64,000 nt of DNA from assembly GCF_026339955.1 (NCBI RefSeq), contig NZ_JAPEPW010000001.1:3560501-3624500 (forward strand), in the 5' to 3' direction. This document shows positions 27,698 through 35,588 of this stretch, one piece after another (positions within the stretch are counted from its first letter, which is position 1; each line of letters begins with the position of its first letter). The translations under genes were made by a program, and so were the position numbers. The stretch is from Streptomyces sp. NBC_01549 (lineage in GTDB: Bacteria; Actinomycetota; Actinomycetes; Streptomycetales; Streptomycetaceae). The notes beneath the pieces were generated by a model. That model was given only the letters and a program-made list of their open reading frames with translations. It was not told the DNA's origin and made no database searches.

Positions 27698-28456
27698 TCA
27701 CGGGCTGAGGCGCTCCACCCGCCAGCCGCCGTCCGGCTCCGCCACGTACCGCAGACGGTCGTGGAGGCGGTTCTCGCGGCCCTGCCAGAACTCGACGGTC
27801 CGGGGAGCGATGCGGAAGCCGCCCCAGTGCGGGGGCACGGGGACCTGCTCGCCCTCCGGGTAGCGGGCGCTCAACTCCTCGTAGGCGACGTCGAGCTCGT
27901 CCCGGGAGGGGATGACCGAGGACTGGGCGCTGGCCCAGGCGCCGAGCTGGGAGCCGTGCGGGCGGGTGCGGAAGTACGCGGCGGTCTCGTCGCGGCCGGT
28001 GCGCCGTGCCGTTCCGGTGACGATGACCTGGCGGGCCATCGGGTGCCAGGGGAAGAGCAGCGAGACGTACGGGTTCTCGGACAGCTCGCGTGCCTTGCGG
28101 GAGTCGTAGTTGGTGTAGAAGACGAAGCCCTGCTCGTCGTACTGCTTGAGCAGCACCGTGCGTGAACTGGGCCGCCCCTCCGCGTCCGCCGTGGAGACGA
28201 TCATCGCGTTCGGCTCGTACACCATGCCCTGTACGCAGGCCTGTGCGGCCTGCTTGAACCAGCGCGCGAACTGGTCCATGGGATGCGCGGCGAGATCGGC
28301 CTCGACGAGCCCCTCGGCGCGGTAGTGGGCGCGCATCGCGGCGGGGTCGGCGGCGAGTTCTTCGCCGGCGCCCTCGGCCGCTTCTTCGGCGGCGGCCCGT
28401 GCCGCGCGCTGGACGAGGGGCTCGGCTGCGGATTCATCCGGGAAGCGGTCGGTCAC
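27698..28456 (-). CDS. pdxH: Pyridoxamine 5'-phosphate oxidase
   Basis: A 252-residue FMN-dependent PNP/PMP oxidase making PLP. Family motifs are [58 protein letters not shown], the FMN contact [12 protein letters not shown] and the C-terminal [16 protein letters not shown] poorly conserved Ala/Glu-rich head of about 25 residues precedes the core. GTG at 28454-28456 is preferred; a GTG at 28486 would add ten residues. It is divergent from the citrate synthase gene. Confidence 0.93.
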   Translation of the reverse strand: MTDRFPDESAAEPLVQRAARAAAEEAAEGAGEELAADPAAMRAHYRAEGLVEADLAAHPMDQFARWFKQAAQACVQGMVYEPNAMIVSTADAEGRPSSRTVLLKQYDEQGFVFYTNYDSRKARELSENPYVSLLFPWHPMARQVIVTGTARRTGRDETAAYFRTRPHGSQLGAWASAQSSVIPSRDELDVAYEELSARYPEGEQVPVPPHWGGFRIAPRTVEFWQGRENRLHDRLRYVAEPDGGWRVERLSP

Positions 28457-28505
28457 GCGGTCATCTTGCCGTATTCGGGCCCCCACCCGGCGGGGTGGGC
28501 TTCAT

Positions 28506-28526
28506 CACTGAGTGGCACTGAGTGCC
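28506..28526. promoter_or_regulatory. CACTGAGTG direct repeats overlapping a GGCACTGAGTGCC palindrome
   Basis: CACTGAGTG occurs at 28506 and 28516 (10-bp spacing), and GGCACTGAGTGCC at 28514-28526 is a perfect 6-1-6 inverted repeat. It is 50-70 bases upstream of pdxH within the 313-base divergent gap to the citrate synthase gene. It could be an operator for either gene. Nothing else in that gap was recognised apart from an A-rich stretch near 28697-28735. Confidence 0.4.
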
Positions 28527-28769
28527 GCACACCCTCCCCAAAGGTGACACCCGGGGATATCGTGCTGCTGCCGTCCCGTTGGGGTGACCGCCGGTCGTAC
28601 GGGGCATCACCGGGATGACGTACCGGACCGCGAGTCCACGAGCGACCGTGGAACCGGACGTCGACCCGTCACCCATCGTCGGCCATGCTTGCCGACCGCA
28701 CGAAAAGCGCACGAAAAGGCATAAAACCCCCCAAAATCCGCTGTCGCACACATCACGAGGAGCCGCCTG

Positions 28770-29870
28770 ATGTCCGACTTCGTACCCGGACTCGAAGGAG
28801 TCGTCGCGTTCGAGACGGAGATCGCCGAACCGGACAAGGAGGGCGGCGCACTCCGGTACCGGGGCGTCGACATCGAGGATCTGGTCGGCCACGTCTCCTT
28901 CGGGAACGTCTGGGGCCTCCTCGTCGACGGCGCCTTCAACCCCGGTCTGCCGCCCGCCGAGCCGTTCCCCATCCCCGTCCACTCCGGCGACATCCGCGTC
29001 GACGTGCAGTCCGCGCTCGCCATGCTCGCCCCCGTCTGGGGCCTCAAACCCCTCCTCGACATCGATGAGGCCCAGGCCCGCGAGGACCTCGCCCGCGCCG
29101 CCGTCATGGCCCTCTCGTACGTCGCCCAGTCCGCCCGCGGCCAGGGCCGACCCATGGTTCCGCAGAGCGAGATCGACAAAGCGCACTCCGTCGTCGAGCG
29201 CTTCATGATCCGCTGGCGCGGCGAGCCCGACCCCAAGCACGTCGCGGCCGTGGACGCCTACTGGACGTCCGCCGCCGAGCACGGCATGAACGCGTCCACC
29301 TTCACCGCCCGCGTCATCGCCTCGACGGGCGCGGATGTCGCCGCCGCCCTCTCCGGCGCCGTCGGGGCCATGTCCGGGCCGCTGCACGGCGGCGCGCCCT
29401 CCCGCGTCCTCGGCATGATCGAGGAGATCGAGCGCACGGGAGACGCGGAGGCCTACGTCAAGAAGGCCCTGGACAAGGGCGAACGCCTGATGGGCTTCGG
29501 CCACCGCGTCTACCGCGCCGAGGACCCGCGCGCCCGTGTCCTGCGCCGCACCGCCCGCGAGCTCGGCGCCCCCCGCTTCGAGATCGCCGAGGCGCTGGAG
29601 AAGGCGGCTCTGGAGGAGCTCCACGCACGCCGTCCGGACCGCGTCCTGGCGACGAACGTCGAGTTCTGGGCCGCGATCATGCTCGACTTCGCCGAGGTCC
29701 CGGCGCACATGTTCACGTCGATGTTCACCTGCGCCCGTACGGCCGGCTGGTCGGCGCACATCCTCGAGCAGAAGCGCACGGAACGGCTCGTACGGCCGTC
29801 CGCGCACTATGTGGGCCCCGGCCCGCGCAGCCCCCAGGAGATCAAGGGCTACGAGGACATCGCCCACTGA
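28770..29870 (+). CDS. Citrate synthase 2
   Basis: A 366-residue citrate synthase-like enzyme of the short actinobacterial type (CitA/citrate synthase 2). It has ALRYRGVDIEDLV near the N-terminus and the two catalytic His regions SGPLHGGAPSRV and MGFGHRVYRAEDPRAR. At the position of the usual catalytic Asp (NVDFY in most enzymes) it reads ATNVEFWAAIMLDF, i.e. Glu. I recall the same substitution in other Streptomyces homologues. It would condense acetyl-CoA, or another acyl-CoA, with oxaloacetate. GAGGAG ends 7 bases before ATG 28770. It stands next to pdxH, as in S. coelicolor. Confidence 0.88.
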   Translation: MSDFVPGLEGVVAFETEIAEPDKEGGALRYRGVDIEDLVGHVSFGNVWGLLVDGAFNPGLPPAEPFPIPVHSGDIRVDVQSALAMLAPVWGLKPLLDIDEAQAREDLARAAVMALSYVAQSARGQGRPMVPQSEIDKAHSVVERFMIRWRGEPDPKHVAAVDAYWTSAAEHGMNASTFTARVIASTGADVAAALSGAVGAMSGPLHGGAPSRVLGMIEEIERTGDAEAYVKKALDKGERLMGFGHRVYRAEDPRARVLRRTARELGAPRFEIAEALEKAALEELHARRPDRVLATNVEFWAAIMLDFAEVPAHMFTSMFTCARTAGWSAHILEQKRTERLVRPSAHYVGPGPRSPQEIKGYEDIAH

Positions 29871-29900
29871 GCCTCCGTCGGGCCAAGGAGCGGCCGGTCG

Positions 29901-30947
29901 TCACGCGGGGGTGAGCAGCTCCGCGTGATGACGGGCCGCGACCAGTGGGTGGGCCCGGAGCTTGCCCTTCAGCTCGTTGAAGCCGTACTCCGCGAACAGC
30001 GGGTTCGCCGGGTCGTCGGTGACGCCGGGCGCGGCGGAGGCGTGCGGGAAGGGCAGCGGCTCCACGAGGGCGTCCAGTCGCGGGTTGTAGAAGAAGGGCA
30101 CGGAGAACCGCTCGGTGGCCCCGGGCGGGCTGACGACCCGGTGGTTGGTGGCGACGAGGTACCCGTTGGTGGCCACTTCCAGCAGCTCGCCCAGGTTGAC
30201 CACGAACGCCCCCGGCAGCGGCGGCACCTCGTGGAAGAGGCCGTCCTCGCGCTGCACCTGAAGGCCGCCGACCTGGTCCTGGAGCAGCAGCGTCAGGAAT
30301 CCGTAGTCCTTGTGCGCGCCCACGCCCTGGTCGGCGCCGTCGCCCGCGCTGCCCGGGTACCGCACGAGCTTCAGATGCGGATGGGCCCGCTCCCCGAAGA
30401 CCGGCTCGTAGAAGTCGGCGGGGGCCCCGATCGCGGTGAGCAGCTCGCGCAGCAGCCGCGCCGCGACCGAGCTGAGCCGGTCGATCCACGCCAGCGCGGC
30501 GGTCCGCAGCTCCGGCAGTGCGGCCGGCCACTGGTTGGGCCCTTGTAGCCACCAGTAGGCGGGCTTGCCCGGACCGGGGGTGCGCGCGGGCCGCTCGGCC
30601 CCTATGTCGAGCTGGTCCCGCCAGTCCCGGCTGCCGCCGGTGCGCTCGTCGCCGGTGCGCGTGTACCCGCGGAAGTGTGGAGAGTTGACGTTGTCGAGGG
30701 CGAGCCGCTCGGCCTCGGGCAGGGCGAAGAACCGGTGCATGGCGTCGAGCAGGGCGGCGGTCTCGCCCTCGGTCACGCCGTGCCCGACGAGCTGGAAGAA
30801 GCCCACGTCGTGGGCGGCGCTGTGCAACTGCGCGTGCAGCAGGGCGCGGGCCTGGGGGCCGCGGTCGGCCGCGGAGAGATCGATGATCGGAAGCTGCTGG
30901 TACAGCCGGTGCTGCTGGTGCTGGGCAGAAGACGTGTTCGTCGTCAT
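29901..30947 (-). CDS. 2-oxoglutarate/Fe(II) oxygenase, isopenicillin N synthase family
   Basis: A 348-residue non-heme iron oxygenase. The N-terminal DIOX_N-type segment (QQLPIIDLSAADRG, VGFFQLVGHGV) precedes the double-stranded beta-helix core. Iron ligands are visible as GAHKDYGFLTLLLQD (His-x-Asp) and NHRVVSP (second His), with ERFSVPFFYNP giving the Arg-x-Ser that binds the co-substrate carboxylate. It could hydroxylate or desaturate a small molecule; the substrate is unknown. The gene is preceded by a long leader with two short ORFs, one with an HVD...C leader-peptide pattern, so its expression may be set by attenuation. No biosynthetic cluster surrounds it. Confidence 0.9.
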   Translation of the reverse strand: MTTNTSSAQHQQHRLYQQLPIIDLSAADRGPQARALLHAQLHSAAHDVGFFQLVGHGVTEGETAALLDAMHRFFALPEAERLALDNVNSPHFRGYTRTGDERTGGSRDWRDQLDIGAERPARTPGPGKPAYWWLQGPNQWPAALPELRTAALAWIDRLSSVAARLLRELLTAIGAPADFYEPVFGERAHPHLKLVRYPGSAGDGADQGVGAHKDYGFLTLLLQDQVGGLQVQREDGLFHEVPPLPGAFVVNLGELLEVATNGYLVATNHRVVSPPGATERFSVPFFYNPRLDALVEPLPFPHASAAPGVTDDPANPLFAEYGFNELKGKLRAHPLVAARHHAELLTPA

Positions 30948-31038
30948 GAGGTGCGTCCGCAGGGTGTACGGGTGCCCGGGCGGCCGCCGGGGATGGGGCG
31001 GGGGCCACGGGTGCCAAGGGGGAGGAGAGGGGCCGAGG

Positions 31039-31116
31039 TCAGGAAGAAGCCCGACAGCCCATGCTCGTGACGCGCACGAAGTCCACGTGTCGGCGTCGAA
31101 CGAGCATCGGAAACAT
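31039..31116 (-). CDS. 25-residue putative leader peptide ahead of the oxygenase
   Basis: Reads MFPMLVRRRHVDFVRVTSMG followed by CRASS and a stop, ending 91 bases before the oxygenase start. The pattern Arg-x-His-Val-Asp-x-x-Arg-Val-x-Ser-x-x-Cys matches a class of short ORFs annotated in Streptomyces as putative leader peptides, mostly ahead of sulfur-uptake and cysteine genes. A second in-frame ATG lies three codons in. The ribosome site (TTGGACC) is weak. A cysteine-dependent ribosome stall controlling the oxygenase is inference. Confidence 0.6.
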   Translation of the reverse strand: MFPMLVRRRHVDFVRVTSMGCRASS

Positions 31117-31185
31117 GGTCCAAGGGTACTGCGGACCCCCCGAAACGCATGTGCCCTGCGTCACATGCCCTGCGAAACGCAGACG

Positions 31186-31254
31186 ACCCGCGAGCTCGGG
31201 TCCCTCCGCCTCTCGGCGGAGGAGCCGGCCGGACGTACCGGCGAGCTCGCGGGT
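31186..31254 (-). promoter_or_regulatory. Large branched RNA stem-loop in the oxygenase leader
   Basis: ACCCGCGAGCTCG (31186-31198) and CGAGCTCGCGGGT (31242-31254) form a perfect 13-bp stem. Inside it lies a second hairpin, CTCCGCC-TCTC-GGCGGAG (31204-31221), and a CCGGCCGG element (31224-31231). It sits between the two short upstream ORFs of the oxygenase transcript. No T-run follows, so it is more likely a regulatory or stabilising fold than a simple terminator. Confidence 0.7.
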
Positions 31255-31336
31255 CGGGTGACTGCTTGGGATTGGGGCCGGCTGCACGCTCATCTCACGT
31301 ACTGGTCCGGCACCGCACTCATGTGGTGACGGGCCG

Positions 31337-31375
31337 CTAGCCCGCAGCCACCTCACGCGTCCGGTTCTTGTACAT
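31337..31375 (-). CDS. 12-residue upstream ORF, possible
   Basis: ATG at 31373-31375 opens MYKNRTREVAAG then a stop. GGAGGT lies 8 bases upstream, a better ribosome site than that of the leader peptide or the oxygenase. It would be the first ORF of the transcript from the promoter at 31409-31437. Too short for homology judgement; the strong ribosome site is the only support. Confidence 0.45.
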   Translation of the reverse strand: MYKNRTREVAAG

Positions 31376-31408
31376 GTGCCGAACCACCTCCCTTCTCGTG
31401 TAGACCAC

Positions 31409-31437
31409 ACCTTAGGAACCGATCGGCGTCAGCTCAA
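31409..31437 (-). promoter_or_regulatory. Housekeeping-type promoter for the oxygenase leader
   Basis: On the minus strand TTGAGC (31432-31437) and TAAGGT (31409-31414) are spaced 17 bases, close to the HrdB consensus. Predicted transcription starts near 31402, giving a leader of about 450 bases before the oxygenase ATG. Confidence 0.55.
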
Positions 31438-31612
31438 CCACTTTTTTTCGACCCCTGCGATTCCTGGGGCTGGCGGGGCCGAATCCCTGCGTACAACGAT
31501 TTCTTCCCATCTTTGGGGAACACGATGTGGGCTGGGTCACGTTCGAGTTGAATGAAGGCGAGTGAGCGAACTGTCTCGCCGTACGTGCGGACGCAGCCTG
31601 CAGGGGGTCCAG

Positions 31613-32995
31613 GTGAGTGCTTCCCGGCGTAGTGGGACCACCGACGAGCTGGGGCCGGACCAGCCCGAGCCGGCTGGTTCGGATCTGCTTGCCGCGCTGC
31701 TGGACGGGATGGACGCGGCACTGTGCGCGTTCGACGCCGATGGGGTCGTCACCCATTGGAACCGCGAGGCCGAGCGGATTCTCGGCTGGACCGCGGCCGA
31801 GGCCGTGGGGCGGCGCGGGTTCGCCGGGTGGGCCGTGCGGACCGCGGACGCCGAGGAGGTCGAGGCGCGGCTGCTGTCCGCGATGGAGGCCCCCGGGCGC
31901 CAGGTGCACGAGTTCGCGCTGCTGACCAAGGACGGCGGGCGCGTGCTCGTACGGACCCAGTCCGCCGCCGTGCGCGGAGCCGACGGGAAGCCCGCCGGGG
32001 TGTACTGCGCCTTCAGCGAGGTGCACGCGCAGATCGATCTGGAGCGGTCCATCGCCCTGAGCGAGGCGTTGTTCGAGGACGCCAGCTGGGGTGTGGTCCT
32101 GGTGGACGCGGACCTGCGGCCCGCCGTCGTCAACGCGCACGCGGCCCGGGCCCTGGGGATCGGGCGTACGGCGGTGCTCGGACGGCCGCTGGGAGAGCTG
32201 CTGTCCCAAGGGGTCGAGGAGTTGGAGAGCGCGCTCACGCATGTGCTCGCCGAGGGCGCCCCGCCCGCGCCCGCCGAGATGTGGGTCAGCGTGCGGTCGG
32301 CCGAGGGCGAGAAGCGGCGGTGCTGGCGCAGCGGGTTCGTGCGCCTTGCGTCACCGCTCGCGGAAGAACCGGTTCCGCTCGGTGTCGGGTGGCTCTTCCA
32401 GGACGTCACCGAGGCCAAGCACATCGAGCAGGAGGCGGCTCTGCTGCGGTTCAGGGCCAACCAGCTGCACCGGGCGGCACGGGCGGCCGCCGAGTGCGAG
32501 GACCCCGGGGAGGCCGCCACCGTCCACCTCGACTTCGCGCTCGCCGGGTTCGCCGACCACGCGCTGATCGACCGGGTCGCGGGCGGTTCGGCGGGGTACG
32601 ACGACGAGCCCGTACGGCTGGTACGCGCCGCGGCCACGCCCGCCGGGGCGCCCGGGCCGAGCCTGCTCACCGGGAAGGCCGGACTGCCCGTGCGGTACGC
32701 CGAGGGGCATCCCGCGCTCCAGTGCGTGGAGCGGGCCGGGTCCGTACGGGCCAGCTCCGGTGAGATCACGCCCGAGCGGATGCGGGAGTGGGCCACCGCC
32801 CGCCAGTGGCCGCCGGACTCGGTGCACGCCCTGTGCGCGGTGCTGCGCAGCCGGGGGCGCACGCTGGGCGTCGTGACGTTTCTGCGGGGGTCGGGACGCA
32901 GCCAGTTCGAGCGCACGGACGCGACGTACGCGGAGGACGTGGCGGTACGGATCGCCATGGCGCTGGATCTGGAGGGATTGGCGGGGCGGACATAG
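31613..32995 (+). CDS. PAS-domain regulatory protein
   Basis: A 460-residue cytoplasmic protein with two PAS-like domains. PAS 1 is at about residues 25-140 (DAALCAFDADGVVTHWNREA, ERILGWTAAEAVGRRG) and PAS 2 at about 155-270 (FEDASWGVVLVDADLRPAVV). A C-terminal GAF-like region follows (LRSRGRTLGVVTFLRG). No kinase, cyclase or HTH output domain is visible, although related proteins feed PP2C-type phosphatases of the RsbU class. GTG 31613 after AGGGGG is preferred; GTG 31562 with AAGGCGA upstream would add 17 residues. It is convergent with the SIS gene. Confidence 0.78.
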   Translation: MSASRRSGTTDELGPDQPEPAGSDLLAALLDGMDAALCAFDADGVVTHWNREAERILGWTAAEAVGRRGFAGWAVRTADAEEVEARLLSAMEAPGRQVHEFALLTKDGGRVLVRTQSAAVRGADGKPAGVYCAFSEVHAQIDLERSIALSEALFEDASWGVVLVDADLRPAVVNAHAARALGIGRTAVLGRPLGELLSQGVEELESALTHVLAEGAPPAPAEMWVSVRSAEGEKRRCWRSGFVRLASPLAEEPVPLGVGWLFQDVTEAKHIEQEAALLRFRANQLHRAARAAAECEDPGEAATVHLDFALAGFADHALIDRVAGGSAGYDDEPVRLVRAAATPAGAPGPSLLTGKAGLPVRYAEGHPALQCVERAGSVRASSGEITPERMREWATARQWPPDSVHALCAVLRSRGRTLGVVTFLRGSGRSQFERTDATYAEDVAVRIAMALDLEGLAGRT

Positions 32996-33078
32996 AGCCG
33001 CCGCCATCCCCACCCGAACGGCCCAGCGGGGGCCGAGGATTTCGGTGGGCTCGGCGGCCGTGGAAGATCCAGGTCGGC

Positions 33079-33834
33079 TCAGCGGCGGTAGAAGATCCGG
33101 TCGCCGTACTCCGTCATCACCCGGCCGTTCCACTCGTGGCCGCCGTCGACGTTGCCCGAGCGCAGCAGGGGCGGCTCGATGCCCCGGTCGGCCAGCGCGC
33201 CCGCGGCCGTGGCCATGACGGCCTGGAGGAGGGCCGCCGTGACCACCGTGGAGGCGGGGGCGAAGGGCGCCTCGATCGTCTCCAGGGTCAGTTCCGCGTC
33301 GCCGACCGCGATCTTCGAGTCGAGGACGATGTCGCAGTGGTCCTTCAGATAGGTCCCCGAGACGTGCCGGGACGTCGTCTCCGAGGCGTAGGCGACCGAG
33401 GTGACGCCGATGACCTTCACGCCCAGGGCCCGCGCGCTCATGGCCATCTCGACCGGGAGCGCGTTGCGGCCGGACAGGGAGATGATCACGAGTACGTCGC
33501 CGGAGCGGAGCGGGCTGGATTCCAGGACCGCGCTCGCGAGGCCGTCGACCCGCTCCAGGGCCGAGCCCAGCGTCGCCGGCATGACGTCGACGCCGACCAC
33601 ACCCGGGACCGGGAGCAGGTTCATCAGGGCGAGGCCGCCCGCGCGGTAGACGACGTCCTGCGCGGCGAGCGAGGAGTGCCCGGCGCCGAAGGCGAAGAGC
33701 CGGCCGCCGTCGACGACGGTGTCGGCGATCAGGGTGCCGGCCGCGTCGATGTCTCCCGCGTCCTCGTCGCGCACCCGCTGGAGCAGGCCGATCGCCGCGT
33801 CGAAGAACTGCCCGGCCAGCTTGCGGTCGCTCAT
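33079..33834 (-). CDS. SIS-domain sugar isomerase-like protein
   Basis: A 251-residue SIS-fold protein of the UPF0309 group. The phosphosugar-binding pattern is clear: GGRLFAFGAGHSSLAAQD near residue 44, VLVIISLSGRNALPVEMA and a C-terminal VVTAALLQAVMATAAG. Homologues are annotated as sugar isomerase or as binding N-acetyl-aminosugar phosphates. ATG at 33832-33834 has AAGGGG upstream. It is divergent from dmdR1, the same order as SCO4393/SCO4394 in S. coelicolor as I recall. Substrate unproven. Confidence 0.85.
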   Translation of the reverse strand: MSDRKLAGQFFDAAIGLLQRVRDEDAGDIDAAGTLIADTVVDGGRLFAFGAGHSSLAAQDVVYRAGGLALMNLLPVPGVVGVDVMPATLGSALERVDGLASAVLESSPLRSGDVLVIISLSGRNALPVEMAMSARALGVKVIGVTSVAYASETTSRHVSGTYLKDHCDIVLDSKIAVGDAELTLETIEAPFAPASTVVTAALLQAVMATAAGALADRGIEPPLLRSGNVDGGHEWNGRVMTEYGDRIFYRR

Positions 33835-34096
33835 CGGCGAAGCCCCTTAGAAGTCTCGTCGGCGTCGGGTGGACGCTGGGTCACGCTTCGTGCCGCGGAT
33901 CACGTTGCGGTCTGGACCAGCGCCCTGTCAATACGGCCTGCGGAGGTGGCCGCGGAGGCACCCGGTGGGGTGTTCGCCCGGGCAGTCGTAACCCCGTGGT
34001 TTCGACGGCGAGGCACGCTTGTCAGTGGTATGCGTCAGAATTGGGTTCAGGGCCAGCGCACACGCCGGTGAGCCACCGAGCCTTCGGCAGAGCTAA

Positions 34097-34795
34097 TCAA
34101 GGGGCACGTATGTCCGGACTGATCGACACCACGGAGATGTATCTCCGCACCATCCTCGAGCTGGAGGAGGAAGGCGTGGTCCCCATGCGCGCCCGGATCG
34201 CGGAGCGGCTCGACCAGAGCGGTCCGACGGTCAGCCAGACGGTGGCACGCATGGAGCGCGACGGTCTGGTGGCGGTCGCCACCGACCGGCACCTGGAGTT
34301 CACCGCGGAGGGCCGACGCCTGGCCACCCGCGTCATGCGCAAGCACCGCCTCGCGGAGTGCCTGCTCGTCGACGTGATCGGTCTGGAGTGGGAGCAGGTG
34401 CACGCCGAGGCGTGTCGCTGGGAGCACGTGATGAGCGAGGCGGTGGAGCGGCGCGTGCTGGAGCTGCTGCGCCACCCGACCGAGTCGCCGTACGGCAACC
34501 CGATCCCCGGACTGGAGGAGCTGGGGGAGAAGGACGGCGCCGACCCGTTCCTGGACGAGAGCATGGTGTCGCTGGCCGAGCTCGACCCCGGCCTGGACGG
34601 CAAGACCGTCGTCGTACGCCGGATCGGCGAGCCCATCCAGACGGACGCGCAGCTGATGTACACGCTGCGGCGCGCGGGCGTGCAGCCTGGCTCCGTGGTG
34701 AGCGTGACGGAGTCGGCGGGCGGCGTGCTCGTCGGCAGCGGCGGCGAGGCGGCGGAGCTGGAGTCGGGCGTCGCGTCGCATGTGTTCGTCGCCAA
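34097..34795 (-). other. Open reading frame antiparallel to dmdR1, possible adm
   Basis: A 232-codon frame (MATNTCDATPDSSSAASPPL...) covers dmdR1 almost end to end on the other strand; a second frame (34047-34976, 309 codons) does as well. In S. coelicolor an antiparallel gene, adm, overlapping dmdR1 has been reported to make protein. High-GC DNA produces such frames by chance, and both predicted proteins look low-complexity, rich in Ser/Arg/His. I cannot tell which frame corresponds to Adm. Confidence 0.3.
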
Positions 34796-34802
34796 GCGCT
34801 GA
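34110..34802 (+). CDS. dmdR1: DtxR/IdeR-family iron-dependent repressor
   Basis: A 230-residue DtxR-type metalloregulator, the length of S. coelicolor DmdR1. The N-terminal winged helix reads DTTEMYLRTILELEEEGV and IAERLDQSGPTVSQTVARME. Metal ligands of the dimer domain are visible as KHRLAECLL (His) and ACRWEHVMSE (Cys, Glu, His). A C-terminal SH3-like FeoA domain (VVVRRIGEPIQ) completes it. It represses siderophore and other iron genes in Fe(II). ATG 34110 follows AAGGGG. The reverse strand has a long open frame resembling the published antiparallel adm gene. Confidence 0.93.
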   Translation: MSGLIDTTEMYLRTILELEEEGVVPMRARIAERLDQSGPTVSQTVARMERDGLVAVATDRHLEFTAEGRRLATRVMRKHRLAECLLVDVIGLEWEQVHAEACRWEHVMSEAVERRVLELLRHPTESPYGNPIPGLEELGEKDGADPFLDESMVSLAELDPGLDGKTVVVRRIGEPIQTDAQLMYTLRRAGVQPGSVVSVTESAGGVLVGSGGEAAELESGVASHVFVAKR

Positions 34803-35216
34803 CGTCCGCTGATCGTGGGAGGCCTCGCACCCCGGGTGCGGGTTTCCCGGCCCTGAGCCCGCGAGGGGCCGCTCCCGGGGGTGGGCCACGGGGTCCGGCG
34901 GTCGCCGAACCCCGGGTCGGCCTCCGGGCGCCCGCCGTGGAGCGTGTCGTCCGCCTGCGGTGACCCGGCAATCCACCCCTCCCCGGCTCCCGACGACTTA
35001 CCTCGGTCATGTCAACTCCCGTGACAGCAGGGGTAGTTGTGACGTTTTCTCTACATGGCCGAAACCAAGATTCAGTGTGCGGAATCGCAGCGGCGCGACC
35101 ATTTGCGTGCGAGGCTGACCCGTGAGGCATATGACCTGAGGGCTCTTGACCGTGTCCAAGAGGGATGTCGCACGGTTGGGGAGGGGGCGGGGAGGATGTG
35201 CCGTAGATGTGGAGAG

Positions 35217-35244
35217 GGCCCCGGCACCTTGCGGCGCCGGGGCC
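35217..35244. terminator. Strong hairpin in the 786-base gap after dmdR1
   Basis: GGCCCCGGCACC (35217-35228) pairs with GGCGCCGGGGCC (35233-35244) around the loop TTGC, with one G-U pair. No T-run follows on either strand. It lies 415 bases after dmdR1, too far to be its obvious terminator, so an unannotated transcript may end here. A second, weaker pairing (CTCGGCGGC near 35341 with GCCGCCGAG near 35391) follows. No convincing gene occupies 34803-35588; a 124-codon frame from 35055 has no ribosome site. Confidence 0.6.
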
Positions 35245-35410
35245 TGTCCTCCCCTGTGCTGACCCGGAGCCCCGAGCTCCCAGGGTCATCCCCTTCGGAC
35301 CGATTTCCCCGAGTGGTCCGCCTCCCGCTGAAGATCTCCCCTCGGCGGCGGCGGTCAATCCCCGAACATGGTCACTCGAACGAGGGGTGTTGCCGCCGAG
35401 AGGAGTATTT

Positions 35411-35426
35411 TCGAATGCCCATTCGA
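35411..35426. promoter_or_regulatory. LexA-like SOS box candidate
   Basis: TCGAATGCCCATTCGA is an inverted repeat, TCGAAT-N4-ATTCGA. The actinobacterial LexA consensus is TCGAAC-N4-GTTCGA, so it differs symmetrically at one position per arm. It sits 163 bases upstream of the alpha/beta hydrolase gene at 35589 with no gene between. Damage regulation of that gene is possible but not shown. Confidence 0.4.
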
Positions 35427-35588
35427 TAACCTAGCGGCGTATCGCGGGCAAATCGGGTACAGGTAGAACAACACATCAGCGGACGCAGCGACACGACAGC
35501 GGTAGGAACCGGTAGGAAGCGGTACGAGTGGACCGGCCGACTCGAGCGGGAGCGAACGGTCCGAGCGAGCTAGGGGGGTGCCAGACCT

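Noticed and set aside
31061..31340. Short + strand frames opposite the oxygenase leader
   Set aside because: They are the complement of the leader ORF and stem; no ribosome site or codon pattern supports them.
35055..35429. A 124-codon + strand frame after dmdR1
   Set aside because: No ribosome site, Arg-rich low-complexity product, and it crosses two strong hairpins.
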